A DNA stretch of 64,000 nt, from contig NZ_SDAK01000001.1 in NCBI RefSeq assembly GCF_004210295.1, positions 496,001-560,000 of the forward strand, in the 5' to 3' direction. The position numbers and the translations under genes are program-made. A model generated the notes under the pieces. That model had not been told where the DNA came from, did no database searches, and was given only the letters and a program-made list of their open reading frames with translations. This DNA is from Lactococcus sp. S-13. Its GTDB lineage: Bacteria; Bacillota; Bacilli; Lactobacillales; Streptococcaceae. Positions 16,067 to 24,816 of this stretch are shown in pieces (position 1 is the stretch's first letter; each line of letters begins with the position of its first letter).

Positions 16067-17131
16067 TTAAGCTTTATAGCCCTTCGTTATTTTTGCGCCC
16101 GACATTTCAAAGCAAAGCGTCTGTGGTTTGTCGATAATCACAAGCGTTTTGTCGTCAATGATGGTGATATCACCATCAATTTTAAAAGATGTTGGCATTT
16201 CGACATATGCCTTTTTCCTATCATAGCTTAGACTGACTGGCACATTGTAAAGTCGCTCCCTACCAAAAATTGGGCCTGTTCCCAAGCCATTGACCTCTGT
16301 TCCTAAAGCGTTCTTGTAGCTTGTAACTTTAACTTCTGGCTGATATTCTGAATCGTGTTCTAAAATGAACGTAAATCCAGTTGGAATATATTTTTCGGTT
16401 TTTTGTTTTAAATCCGTAAGTTCTGCGAGCAATTGTCCGCCTGGATCCACTGCTTCAATAATTGCCTTTACAGAAGTCACCCAACTTTGAAGATCAGTTT
16501 TGCTGGTGTCCATGAAATTTTCCATGTTCGTCAGCTCAACTTGCAAATCTGCTTTTACCGTCGCGAACCATTCTGAGAAGACGATTCCATTCGCCTCAAG
16601 CTGAGATTTGAATTGAGCTAAGAGGTCACCTGTTTTTAAAATACCATTTGGCCCATAATAGCCACAAACTTTCTCGTCAGCTCGCATATCCGTAATATTT
16701 GCATTAACAATCTTAGTCCCATTTCTTGGCACAAGTATTTTAGCAATTTGCAATTCAAAAATTGTTGATGTCCGAGTTACCGTCACATCTGCTTCTTTGT
16801 AAAGAAAGAGGGCTTCTCGTTGAGATTTATTGAATTGAATGACAATGCTGTCTGTCCGGTCTTGTAAAGTACTTGCAAGCGGAACAGTGACTTCTTCGTC
16901 TAAAGTATGAATATACGTGCGACCAAAAGCGCTAAAAGCTGCTCCGGCAGAAAATTTAACTCGCATTCCCAAGCTGCCTGATTCCGTAATTTGTAAAGCA
17001 TTCCCATTACTTGCGTTAGGAACCACTCCGGGCTTAAATAGAATGGAAAAGAACTCCCCAAAGTCATCCGAACCATATTCCCTATCACCACCATGGTCAT
17101 CCCAGGGAAATGATTTTTCATTTGTAGCCAT
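16067..17131 (-). CDS. Baseplate/tail-fibre structural protein
   Basis: 354 residues. The N-terminal segment FPWDDHGGDREYGSDDFGEFF (in pieces, residues 8-28) is typical of Gram-positive phage baseplate proteins that dock on the tail tip. A beta-rich region (to about 160) is followed by a coiled-coil stretch (about 165-250, LEANGIVFSEWFATVKADLQVELTNMENF) and a C-terminal beta domain. Probably the upper-baseplate or fibre protein carrying the receptor-binding protein encoded next. Exact role uncertain. Confidence 0.65.
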   Translation of the reverse strand: MATNEKSFPWDDHGGDREYGSDDFGEFFSILFKPGVVPNASNGNALQITESGSLGMRVKFSAGAAFSAFGRTYIHTLDEEVTVPLASTLQDRTDSIVIQFNKSQREALFLYKEADVTVTRTSTIFELQIAKILVPRNGTKIVNANITDMRADEKVCGYYGPNGILKTGDLLAQFKSQLEANGIVFSEWFATVKADLQVELTNMENFMDTSKTDLQSWVTSVKAIIEAVDPGGQLLAELTDLKQKTEKYIPTGFTFILEHDSEYQPEVKVTSYKNALGTEVNGLGTGPIFGRERLYNVPVSLSYDRKKAYVEMPTSFKIDGDITIIDDKTLVIIDKPQTLCFEMSGAKITKGYKA

Positions 17132-17133
17132 TA

Positions 17134-18246
17134 TTATTTCCTTCCTAAAAGTTTAAAAATTGTGGGTGTTTCTTTGTCGTATGTCAACTCTAAATATTCT
17201 CCTTTTTCGTTGTAAGTTTTTTTAGCTTGTGAAATAACCGCTGTTTTAGAGGCTCCATAACGTTTGCTGAGCAACTTCACTTTGTCACCGACAAAAAAAT
17301 CACGACCAAATTTAATGAGTTTTGATTCTAAAATAAAATCACCATTTAGTGTGATGACCTCTTGCCTATCCGCTAGTGCCTGAGCACCCCGCTCTTTTAG
17401 CATATTATTATATGTCGCGGCAGGAATTGTAGTCGTGTCATTTTTGCTTTGCAGGTCGCGTGCATCCACGTAGGTTTCTTTTCTGCCCAAGCCTTTTAAA
17501 TTCGGGTTGACGACAATTTTTGTACGAGCCGTACCCTCTCCTTCTCCTAAAGCATAAGCCACGGTTTTCTCATCAAAAGTTGTATGTTCAAACTCAACTT
17601 CACTCAAATTGTCGTAACCATCCGCATCGTCGGAAAATACAACCCACTTTGAAACATCCCTTCCTTTAAAAAACTGAATTTGATTGCTTACTTTTCCTTT
17701 TGAGCCAATCTCCCTAAAGCCAAAGTCATAAGTTTCACAAAGCTTCTCTACTTGCTCGTCAACTCCTCCGTAGGAATTTTGATAGTCGATTGAAGCCAAA
17801 TTTAATCCATCTGCTGCAGCTAAAGCCAAGTATTCAATCTTTCTATCTGAGCCATTGTGAGAACCGTTGACGTCTGTATAATTTGCGGGATTTATCATTT
17901 CTTGATTGATGTGATCCCAAGCGATTAAAGCAGGACTTTTACTAGCAGTATATACCCTGTCAATAATTCGAGTGTCATATTTGCCAGCTAAAGATTTTCC
18001 GCAAACTTTTAATTGGTCATTTTTCCCTGAAACGTCGTCAACGTAATAGTAAATCCCTTCAAATTTAAAAACGCTCTCCGGACGAAAAATCGCATTATTT
18101 TCAAAACTGAACGGAATATCCAATTCAAACGTATTGCACTTACCGTAATTTTCATAAATAATCAAGGATTCAAAGCCATCAAAAATCTTAGCTTTTGCAA
18201 AATTAAAATCTCCTAACCATTGATAAGCAAGTAAAATTTTTTGCAT
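17134..18246 (-). CDS. Tail-associated baseplate protein (Tal/Gp37-like)
   Basis: 370 residues, resembling the 'siphovirus ReqiPepy6 Gp37-like' family that forms the hub below the distal tail protein: FDGFESLIIYENYGKCNTFELDIP near residues 22-46 and GDKVKLLSKRYGASKTAVISQAKKTY near the C-terminus, the latter the usual beta-barrel end of gp27-type hubs. No lytic domain is visible, so this phage lacks a long Tal peptidase extension. Position between the distal tail gene and baseplate genes supports the call. Confidence 0.75.
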   Translation of the reverse strand: MQKILLAYQWLGDFNFAKAKIFDGFESLIIYENYGKCNTFELDIPFSFENNAIFRPESVFKFEGIYYYVDDVSGKNDQLKVCGKSLAGKYDTRIIDRVYTASKSPALIAWDHINQEMINPANYTDVNGSHNGSDRKIEYLALAAADGLNLASIDYQNSYGGVDEQVEKLCETYDFGFREIGSKGKVSNQIQFFKGRDVSKWVVFSDDADGYDNLSEVEFEHTTFDEKTVAYALGEGEGTARTKIVVNPNLKGLGRKETYVDARDLQSKNDTTTIPAATYNNMLKERGAQALADRQEVITLNGDFILESKLIKFGRDFFVGDKVKLLSKRYGASKTAVISQAKKTYNEKGEYLELTYDKETPTIFKLLGRK

Positions 18247-18247
18247 C

Positions 18248-19123
18248 TTAAACTCCTATCACTTTTGGACTAATTCTCACAGTACCAAGCATATTTTCTG
18301 CTCCTGAATCGGCCTGCAATTGAAAAAAGTTATTTCCTTTATCCAATTGCAAGAAAATGCTATTTTCGTCCCAAAATTCAAGGTCATTTTCTTCTGTGCC
18401 GCCAGATTTAGTCAGTGTGATTTCTTTCTCCCCTCGAAGCGTGTTGATGGTGAGTAGCTCACCAGCGGAATATGCCTTTTCAAGTCTGAAATATTCGCCG
18501 GTGGTCACATTTAAAACCTTGGGATTAGTTACGCCGCTCAAAAAATTTAAAGTGATAATCATTCCCACTCGAACGTCTCCTTCGTTTGAAATGACTTGAA
18601 TATTATTTTCAGAGTGAATTGCAAAAGTAAATGAACTCGTGATTCGCAAAGGAAAGGTAAGGTTTTTCTTTAACGAAGATAACATAATCAGCTTGTCTGC
18701 TTGATTTTTGTCAATCCAATAAGAATCAAGAGAGATGAAACGAATTGAATAGCTTTGAGTAAGGTTATTAGACGAGTTGTCCATTACCGGAGCTTGCTCG
18801 ACTACAACATCAATTTGATAAACGTTCCCATTATCCGGGAAATAAGTTAACGTCCCGGATAATTTGGGATTATGAAGGCTGGCCAATTGCTTTCGCTTAT
18901 TTTGTAAATCAACCGCACTGCTCGCAATAAATTCACCTTCGATTTCAAGCGTTCGATCATCAAGTTGCTGATTGACTAAAATAGAGCCGTCTAAACCGTA
19001 TTGTTGTTGCTTGGTGATGATATTCTCAACCGCACCAAAACCTTTTTTTGATGTTACTAAAAAAGGAGGCTGTTGCCCAAAAACAACCTGACCTCCTTCT
19101 GAATTTTTATAGACAATTTGCAT
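18248..19123 (-). CDS. Distal tail protein (Dit)
   Basis: 291 residues. The N-terminal half is Dit-like, with GAVENIITKQQQYGLDGSILVNQQLDDRTLEIEGEF spread over residues 30-65 and the belt-type segment ASLHNPKLSGTLTYFPD. A C-terminal beta-sandwich (about 160-290) could be a carbohydrate-binding or structural addition. It forms the ring joining the tail tube to the baseplate. Two bases separate it from the downstream hub gene and two from the tape measure gene. Confidence 0.78.
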   Translation of the reverse strand: MQIVYKNSEGGQVVFGQQPPFLVTSKKGFGAVENIITKQQQYGLDGSILVNQQLDDRTLEIEGEFIASSAVDLQNKRKQLASLHNPKLSGTLTYFPDNGNVYQIDVVVEQAPVMDNSSNNLTQSYSIRFISLDSYWIDKNQADKLIMLSSLKKNLTFPLRITSSFTFAIHSENNIQVISNEGDVRVGMIITLNFLSGVTNPKVLNVTTGEYFRLEKAYSAGELLTINTLRGEKEITLTKSGGTEENDLEFWDENSIFLQLDKGNNFFQLQADSGAENMLGTVRISPKVIGV

Positions 19124-19125
19124 GA

Positions 19126-22053
19126 TTAACTCCTTATCCGTAATGTGCGCAACATATCCTTGCCGTCTCTCTTGGCATATTTCGACGCTGTACGTGCATC
19201 AATGTTTTCAGGACTGTAGTTGTACTGATTGAACACAAGCCCATCTCCATCTCCAGCTCCACCAGAAGCATCTCTTGCGCCTATCCCGATTTGTCTAAGG
19301 ACTTTATCAGTCAATGGTAAGATAGCTTCACGTCCAGCTTCGCCGCCCACTTGAAGATTGTTCCCATTCATCCCAAAAATAGTTGCGCCATCCATAATTC
19401 CGCCTTTAGCGTACCAGTCTACTCCAATTGATGGAATTTTACCTTTTAATGGATTAAAATCACCACTAATTTTAAAGTGAGGCATTGGAATCTTCGGGAT
19501 GGTGATGTCAGGGAAGTTGATTTTAAAATTAAACAATCTTTTTATTGTGTCGATAATTCCACTGATGACACTCTGAGCCCCTCTGATTGGTGCTTCCATG
19601 GCGTTTTTTATAGCATTAAAGACGTTTGATACTGTGCCTTTAATGCTGTTAACAGTATTTGAAATAGCATTTTTAATTCCGTTCCAAATACTTGAAATGC
19701 TACTGCTTACTGCACTAAATATACTTGAAGCGGTATTTCTCACTGTATTAAATCCAGATGAGACACCGGATTTTATTGCATTGACTACATTAGAAATCGT
19801 AGTCTTTATACTATTCCATACAGATGAAATTATTTCTCTCACTGAATTAAAAATACTTGTGACAGTAGATTTTACAGCATTAAAAACTGATGTAATCACA
19901 TTCTTAATGGCGTTTACTGCCGTTGCGATTGTATTTTTAACGCTATTCCAAATTGGAACAATCACCGCTAGAATTGCGTTCATCACAGTATTAATAACAT
20001 TCTTCCAATTTTCCACTTCTCGTGCGATGAATGAACTTATCCATCCCACCACCGCGCTAAATACGTTTCTTATGGCGTTCCATATGGCAGAAATCTGATT
20101 ACTAACCGTAGTCATCACTGTAGTGATGCTGGTGGCAATTGCGTTCCAAACCGTTGTAATAATATTTTTGATTCCGTTAACTACTGACATTACAAATGGT
20201 TTGATAGCATTCCAAACGCTTGTTATTATGCCATGTATAGCATCCATTGCCGTCCTTATGATGGAAACCCAGATATCTCCAGCCCATTTTATATAAGCAA
20301 CAATTCCTCCCACTACAAGTTCAAAAGTCGCTTTAATCAATTGCCAAACAATCTGGATGACTGACCAAATAATATTCATTGCCATTTGAATTCCTGAAGC
20401 AATAGAATTGAAAATAGGAACAACAAAATTTGATATAGAATTAACAGCTGTTGTAAAAATATTTGTAATATCATCCCACAGTCCACTGAAAAATGAGGTA
20501 ACACTTTCCCAAACCTCTTTTAAAGAATTTACAACAGTGTTAAAGGTATCTACAATTCCATCCCAAAGATTACTAAAAAACTGCGCTATGGCTTGCCACG
20601 CAGATTTCAGCCAATTCATGAAGTTTTGCCAGATGGCTTGACCTGTTTTGGTTTGGGTGAAGAAATAAATTAAACCTGCCACAAGTGCTGCAATCGCAGT
20701 TATGATAATCGGTATCGGATTGGCCATAAGAGTGACATTAAATAGTTTCAATGCCACTTGAGCAGCTTTGAGTACTGTTCCACCATTTTGTAAAACGTTA
20801 AAAAAGGCGAAAAAGGCAAGTTGGACAGTTTGAACAACTTTCATTGCAGCCAGGGCTATTTGATAGCCTTTAAGCGCTGCAACTCCAGTGAAAAGCGCAA
20901 CCCCAACAGCTTTAATCGTGTCCGCAAATTTTTGAACAGAACCATTATTGCTAATCTTGGTTAGGAATGCTCCTACATTATTTACTGCATTGGTTAATTT
21001 ATCAGATAAAGTCTTAGCGGCATCAGCTAAGCCCTTCATCATATCCTTAGATGAAGTTCCACCAGTAAAACTTTGCCACAATTGACCGATAATATCTTTC
21101 ACTGTCCCAATGGCTATCTGAACAGAGCTAAAAAGCTGTTTGAAGGAATCGATCGCTCCATTTTCTTTTAAACGGTCTTGAAATTCTCCGATAAGCTTTT
21201 TACCCTGATTGACCCATGTGACAACCTTGTTAAAAGCTCCTTCTACTCCTGATCCAAATTGAGTGATGGCATTGGTCATTCCGCCTTTACCGAGAGCGTC
21301 AATGACATTATTTAACCCCGTAACAACTGAGGCCTGCATATTCCCGATAGCGCCCTCGAAGGTCTTGGTGCTTTTAGCCGCTTCAACCGCCACTGGTTTA
21401 TTTCCCAATTCCTCAATAGCTTGGTTAAATTCGTCAGCGGTAATTTGTCCGGCAGCCATAGCATCGCGGAAATTACCCGTGTAAGCCCCATTGTCTTTCA
21501 TGGCTTTCTGGAGCATTCCAGAAGCTCCGGGAATTGCATCCGCCATTTGATTCCAGTTTTCAGTGGTTAATTTACCAGCTCCCGCTGTTTGAGTCATTAC
21601 CATTGCTACTGATTTGAAAGTGTCCGCATTTCCCCCGGCAACTGCATTCAAGTTACCAGCCGAAAGGGTCAAACTTTGGAAGTTTTTAATCCCATTTGCT
21701 GCTAACTGCGCTCCAGTATTTGTAATCGTTTCTAAATCGTAGACCGTGTCGTCTGCGTATTTTTTGAAAACGTTACGTGACCTGTTGATATCTGCATCTT
21801 TAAAACCTGCAAATTTCATGGTGGAAGTGTATTTATTGAGGGCGTCACTGGCATTCATTGCTTCACCAGCAAAAGATGCAATTTTTTGAGCACCTTGAAC
21901 AATCATATTCCCGATACCCATTCCAATCCCTTGTAAAATGGACTTAAATTTTCCGCCGGAACTTTCGGCAGAGCCGACCGCTTTATTCAGTTCGTTATCT
22001 ACATCACTTCCGTCAATTGCGATCGTACCCAGAATTTTGAATAATTCGTTCAT
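19126..22053 (-). CDS. Tape measure protein
   Basis: 975 residues. N-terminal tape-measure domain (QGIGMGIGNMIVQGAQKIASFAG near 40; MTQTAGAGKLTTENWNQMADAIPGASG near 150), hydrophobic helices near residues 380-460, then a long array of degenerate 11-residue repeats with regularly spaced Trp/Phe (VWNAIKTTISNVVNAIK-type units, about 480-830). It sets tail length and is ejected with the DNA. Its start overlaps the end of the GT frame by four bases. No peptidoglycan hydrolase domain is evident. Confidence 0.93.
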   Translation of the reverse strand: MNELFKILGTIAIDGSDVDNELNKAVGSAESSGGKFKSILQGIGMGIGNMIVQGAQKIASFAGEAMNASDALNKYTSTMKFAGFKDADINRSRNVFKKYADDTVYDLETITNTGAQLAANGIKNFQSLTLSAGNLNAVAGGNADTFKSVAMVMTQTAGAGKLTTENWNQMADAIPGASGMLQKAMKDNGAYTGNFRDAMAAGQITADEFNQAIEELGNKPVAVEAAKSTKTFEGAIGNMQASVVTGLNNVIDALGKGGMTNAITQFGSGVEGAFNKVVTWVNQGKKLIGEFQDRLKENGAIDSFKQLFSSVQIAIGTVKDIIGQLWQSFTGGTSSKDMMKGLADAAKTLSDKLTNAVNNVGAFLTKISNNGSVQKFADTIKAVGVALFTGVAALKGYQIALAAMKVVQTVQLAFFAFFNVLQNGGTVLKAAQVALKLFNVTLMANPIPIIITAIAALVAGLIYFFTQTKTGQAIWQNFMNWLKSAWQAIAQFFSNLWDGIVDTFNTVVNSLKEVWESVTSFFSGLWDDITNIFTTAVNSISNFVVPIFNSIASGIQMAMNIIWSVIQIVWQLIKATFELVVGGIVAYIKWAGDIWVSIIRTAMDAIHGIITSVWNAIKPFVMSVVNGIKNIITTVWNAIATSITTVMTTVSNQISAIWNAIRNVFSAVVGWISSFIAREVENWKNVINTVMNAILAVIVPIWNSVKNTIATAVNAIKNVITSVFNAVKSTVTSIFNSVREIISSVWNSIKTTISNVVNAIKSGVSSGFNTVRNTASSIFSAVSSSISSIWNGIKNAISNTVNSIKGTVSNVFNAIKNAMEAPIRGAQSVISGIIDTIKRLFNFKINFPDITIPKIPMPHFKISGDFNPLKGKIPSIGVDWYAKGGIMDGATIFGMNGNNLQVGGEAGREAILPLTDKVLRQIGIGARDASGGAGDGDGLVFNQYNYSPENIDARTASKYAKRDGKDMLRTLRIRS

Positions 22054-22400
22054 TCTTTTCCTCCTTCCCCATTAAAATTGATAAATTGACTCGCTCTTTT
22101 CAGGCGTTTGATTTCCTCCTCTTGAGTGACTGCTTCTTTTTTCTCTTGCTTGCTTTGTCTCAAAGGCTTATAGCCAAGCGCTTTTTTGAATTCCACAAAG
22201 CTAACTGTCATGTCGGTGTGAAGGTATTGTTGGTAAATCCGTTCTTCTTGTTCTTCAGATTGGACGTAAAAATAAAAATCCACTGCTTTACTCAAAGAAA
22301 AACTCTTAAGTAAAGCTTGTGGATTGCTATATCTTCTGAAAAATAAATCTTTAAACTTGTAATAGCCGTCGGGGCTATTTTCTAAGAACGCATAGAACCG
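22050..22400 (-). CDS. Tail assembly chaperone GT: T part reached by -1 frameshift
   Basis: This frame lacks its own credible start: the first possible initiator is a TTG without ribosome site. It is open back through the end of the G gene, and joins it at the slippery heptamer T-TTT-TTC (22400-22406). The predicted product is 112 residues of G followed by 116 residues beginning RFYAFLENSPDGYYKF and ending INFNGEGGKE, 228 in all. G/GT pairs just before the tape measure gene are the rule in siphophages, where GT coats the tape measure during tail assembly. Confidence 0.85.
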   Translation of the reverse strand, partial: RFYAFLENSPDGYYKFKDLFFRRYSNPQALLKSFSLSKAVDFYFYVQSEEQEERIYQQYLHTDMTVSFVEFKKALGYKPLRQSKQEKKEAVTQEEEIKRLKRASQFINFNGEGGKE

Positions 22401-22735
22401 AAAAAATCAGTAATCCGCCCGTCCGCAAAAATGGCTTTTACCCCGTTCAAATAATCGAGCAAGCGAACCTTGTTGATTTCTTCAACAGTCAGACCCGACA
22501 AAGAAGCAAGGAGTTCATCCAGCTCTTTTTTGATTGGTTTGATGTTCGTGATAGCTTTTTTAGCCAATTTCGCAAAAACACTAATTCCAGTTTTTTCAAC
22601 ATCTGCACCCTCAAGCGAGAGATTTTCTGGATGTTCAAAAATAGCCGTCAGTTCATCGATGATGTCAAGTTTCGCAAAAATCGTGAGCAATTGCTCCAAA
22701 TCGCCGCCGTTAAGTTCTCGTAATTCTAAAGTCAT
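22382..22735 (-). CDS. Tail assembly chaperone G
   Basis: 117 residues, MTLELRELNGGDLEQLLTIF..., acidic and helical, directly after the major tail protein gene and before the tape measure gene. The zero-frame product ends DFFGSMRS. A fraction of ribosomes should slip back one base at T-TTT-TTC six codons before the stop to make the longer GT protein. No sequence family is recognised beyond this genomic logic, but the position, size and slippery site agree. Confidence 0.82.
   Translation of the reverse strand: MTLELRELNGGDLEQLLTIFAKLDIIDELTAIFEHPENLSLEGADVEKTGISVFAKLAKKAITNIKPIKKELDELLASLSGLTVEEINKVRLLDYLNGVKAIFADGRITDFFGSMRS
22400..22406 (-). promoter_or_regulatory. -1 ribosomal frameshift site in the G/GT tail chaperone gene
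   Basis: Minus-strand codons GAT TTT TTC GGT contain T-TTT-TTC, an X-XXX-XXZ-type slippery heptamer allowing both tRNAs to re-pair after -1 movement. The -1 frame is open from here to 22050. Confidence 0.8.
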
Positions 22736-22764
22736 TTATTTTATTTTCCTTTCAAAGTAAGCTT

Positions 22765-23106
22765 TTAAGCTTTTGTCAATACTACCGGATCACTCCAAGA
22801 CGAACCCGTAAAAGGCCCATCGTGCAAATAGCGGGCTTTGTCTACATCGCTTGCGCCAATGCCTTTTTGTTTGTACGCTTGGACATAGATTAGAATTTTA
22901 TCCCCCACAGATAGCGTCGGAACATCCTTGGCGTCCAAAGTCCATGAGTTTGTTTCTGAATACCCCATATATACCGCTTTATGCGGGTCTAATTCATTAG
23001 CGTCGGCATAATGCGTTAAATAAGCTTCTGCTCCCTCTACTTGCTCCCAATCCACTTTTACTGAACCATCCGCATTTAAAACCCCAGTTACCAACTGGGG
23101 AGCCTT
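22765..23106 (-). CDS. Ig/FN3-like domain added to the major tail protein by +1 frameshift
   Basis: 113 residues beginning KAPQLVTGVLNADGSVKVDW and containing YADANELDPHKAVYMGYSE; FN3/Ig-like beta-sandwich pattern (VKVDWEQVEGAEAYL...ILIYVQAY). It is open in the +1 frame from the tail protein's CCC-TAA stop. No independent start with a ribosome site is visible, so it is expected only as the C-terminal part of a 311-residue long tail protein. It is clearly related to the extension on the capsid protein (shared ANExDPHKA). Surface-exposed domains like this on tail tubes are thought to bind host carbohydrates. Confidence 0.85.
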   Translation of the reverse strand, partial: KAPQLVTGVLNADGSVKVDWEQVEGAEAYLTHYADANELDPHKAVYMGYSETNSWTLDAKDVPTLSVGDKILIYVQAYKQKGIGASDVDKARYLHDGPFTGSSWSDPVVLTKA

Positions 23107-23110
23107 AGGG
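23082..23110 (-). promoter_or_regulatory. +1 frameshift signal in the major tail protein gene
   Basis: The zero frame ends ACA CCC TAA. Peptidyl-tRNA-Pro can move +1 from CCC to CCT with the stop codon as the pause. Four bases after TAA a perfect 8-bp hairpin (CCCCAGTT, GGT, AACTGGGG; 23082-23100) follows. The same layout occurs in the capsid gene. Confidence 0.88.
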
Positions 23111-23701
23111 TGTGGTAGAAGGGTAGAAAATTCGGCAAGGCATTTCTCCTGCCAGCATTTGATCTGGCGTGGCATGAGCCGTAAACTCAAGGTCACTTGT
23201 CGCTTCATCCTTGTCTTTTGTGTCAAGCCCAAATGTACTTGTCACAAGGCAATTATCGAGCACAACAATGATCTCTTTTCCTGTTCCCCGCTGGAAGCCA
23301 TAAATCGCAACGTTATCGATGTAATCACCATCTTTTACCTGGCGTTCAAATTCAATGATTTGATAGCCATCTGGTGCTTCGTCTTCTGTTGCGGCACGAG
23401 CTGTCCCGCCAGAGATTAAAGCAATCGTCTCCGGGCTAAACTCTTTGAGTTTTGAGGACATTTTAGCCGTAAAGCTTTCTGTTACTTCCAATCCTTTTAC
23501 TGGCGTAATATAGGCACCATCGACGTCCATTAAACGTTTCTTGATGTCAATTTCTACCTTAGTTCCTCCAGAAGTCGCACCGATAGGTGTGCCTGAAAAA
23601 CCTTTTGTTTTATCAAATTTAAAATCTCGGACAATCACTCCTGCATCCACAATGAAATTCTGTGGACTATCGGGAGTAAATCCCACTTTTGGTAATGCCA
23701 T
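23105..23701 (-). CDS. Major tail protein (short form)
   Basis: 198 residues from MALPKVGFTPDSPQNFIVDAG; the ATG at 23701 has GGAG nine bases upstream, while an upstream TTG overlaps that site and is less likely. Beta-rich tail-tube protein: VIVRDFKFDKTKGFSGTPIGATSGGTKVEIDI (in two parts), and FGLDTKDKDEATSDLEFTAHATP near the end, the usual form of Gram-positive phage tail tubes. It polymerises into the tail tube. The stop is a CCC-TAA shifty stop, so a minor long form with an Ig/FN3-like domain is predicted. Confidence 0.9.
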   Translation of the reverse strand: MALPKVGFTPDSPQNFIVDAGVIVRDFKFDKTKGFSGTPIGATSGGTKVEIDIKKRLMDVDGAYITPVKGLEVTESFTAKMSSKLKEFSPETIALISGGTARAATEDEAPDGYQIIEFERQVKDGDYIDNVAIYGFQRGTGKEIIVVLDNCLVTSTFGLDTKDKDEATSDLEFTAHATPDQMLAGEMPCRIFYPSTTP

Positions 23702-24072
23702 TACAATGTTCTCCAATCTATTGTAATTTCCAACTGCAAAGACCGTCTAAGCAGTCCATTTTGACCCGTTGGAATGTTATTTGCTCGAACATATCTCCAA
23801 GTTGCACCAAAATATTCATTAAGGCCACGCTTGTAAGCAAGTTCTTGTTTAATTTTTGTTTCAATATCAAAGATATTTTTATAACTTGGGTTTAAGTCAA
23901 AAATATCTAAGTCAATCGAAACCGTCTCTTGATTTCTATCTTCCTCAAAGCTAGTATCAACATCAAAAGTGCAGTAAGGATAAGTGACTTTTTCGCTGTT
24001 ATTCCTATCATAATAAGTTTCGGAATGGATTCCCTGCAAGATAAGCGTGAGATAATTTATGAGTTTATCCAT
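23701..24072 (-). CDS. Tail completion/terminator protein
   Basis: 123 residues, MDKLINYLTLILQGIHSETYYDRN..., with a beta-rich middle (VTYPYCTFDVDTSFEEDRNQETVSIDLDIFD). Small proteins of this kind between the gp10-like gene and the major tail gene cap the tail tube in siphophages. Start overlaps the gp10-like gene by eight bases and the stop touches the tail protein start. Identification is by position and size rather than strong motifs. Confidence 0.65.
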   Translation of the reverse strand: MDKLINYLTLILQGIHSETYYDRNNSEKVTYPYCTFDVDTSFEEDRNQETVSIDLDIFDLNPSYKNIFDIETKIKQELAYKRGLNEYFGATWRYVRANNIPTGQNGLLRRSLQLEITIDWRTL

Positions 24073-24490
24073 TTAATTTCCCCATTTCTGCATTGATAAT
24101 TGATTTGATGTTTTTCTTATTCTCTCGAAAAGCGCTGCGCAAGAATTTCTTAGGTTTTGTTCCTCTTGTAAAATGCGTTTTACCGTCTGGACCTTCATAG
24201 ACCCAGCCGCCCTTTCGTCCTGCGCCATTTTCCGCAAATTCACCCGTTCCAAATTCTTGATAAATCGCATACTGAAGTCCGCTTCCGACTTTAGCCGTCA
24301 TTCTACTCCCAGTAGCCCCAACTTTGCGAGTAATGCTTCGCCTTAACTCTCCTGAATCAACAGGGGCTCTATCTTTAACTTCTCCTACCATATGAAGGCT
24401 AGCGGATTCAAGTGCTCGTTCAGCCGCTTGCAAGATCGCCTTATTGATAGCGGCCGCATTCGTTTCAATTTTAAACTCATTTTTGGCCAT
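24065..24490 (-). CDS. HK97 gp10-like head-tail connector/tail protein
   Basis: 141 residues: a long N-terminal helix (AAAINKAILQAAERALESASLHMVGEVKDRAP) followed by the gp10 hallmark VDSGELRRSITRKV (about residues 44-57), VGSGLQYAIYQEFGTGEFAENG and KKFLRSAFRENK. This family sits at the head-tail interface. It overlaps both neighbours slightly, as is usual in the structural operon. Confidence 0.85.
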   Translation of the reverse strand: MAKNEFKIETNAAAINKAILQAAERALESASLHMVGEVKDRAPVDSGELRRSITRKVGATGSRMTAKVGSGLQYAIYQEFGTGEFAENGAGRKGGWVYEGPDGKTHFTRGTKPKKFLRSAFRENKKNIKSIINAEMGKLNG

Positions 24491-24815
24491 TATCTTCCTC
24501 CTTTTTGAAAGTTAGATAAAGTTCAAGGTGGTGATGAATACCCATCGGATCATCAACGTAAGTAATCGCGTATATTTTCCCTTGTTCATCTACCAATTCC
24601 ATATCTTTTTTTATTCCGCTCACATATTTAGGAATAATGGCGTAATGCGTCGATTCTTCAACGATTGCATTTTGATTGACTGCTTGGTCTGTACCCGATG
24701 CCAAATCAATATAACCTTTGAGAGTTATGAAATCTACAAAATCAACATTAAAACCCCCGAGTCCATCAGGGGTCCGTTCCTTTTTTCTAATCACAAGATT
24801 CTGAGTTGGGTACAT
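24477..24815 (-). CDS. Phage head closure protein
   Basis: 112 residues: MYPTQNLVIRKKERTPDGLGGF then a small beta-barrel (FVDFITLKGYIDLASGT...YAIIPKYVSGIKKDMELVDEQGKIYAITYVDDP). It matches the short SPP1 gp16-like head closure family that seals the portal connector. A two-base gap separates it from the upstream connector gene. Confidence 0.78.
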   Translation of the reverse strand: MYPTQNLVIRKKERTPDGLGGFNVDFVDFITLKGYIDLASGTDQAVNQNAIVEESTHYAIIPKYVSGIKKDMELVDEQGKIYAITYVDDPMGIHHHLELYLTFKKEEDNGQK

Positions 24816-24816
24816 T

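Noticed and set aside
19598-20098. A 166-codon open frame on the plus strand inside the tape measure gene
   Set aside because: It is antisense to the repeat part of the tape measure gene; repeated Ala/Ile/Thr codons keep the opposite strand open. No ribosome site or family match.
22982-23232. Separate gene start for the tail Ig-like extension
   Set aside because: Starts in this frame lie within the tail protein gene and lack a ribosome site; the CCC-TAA signal accounts for expression.
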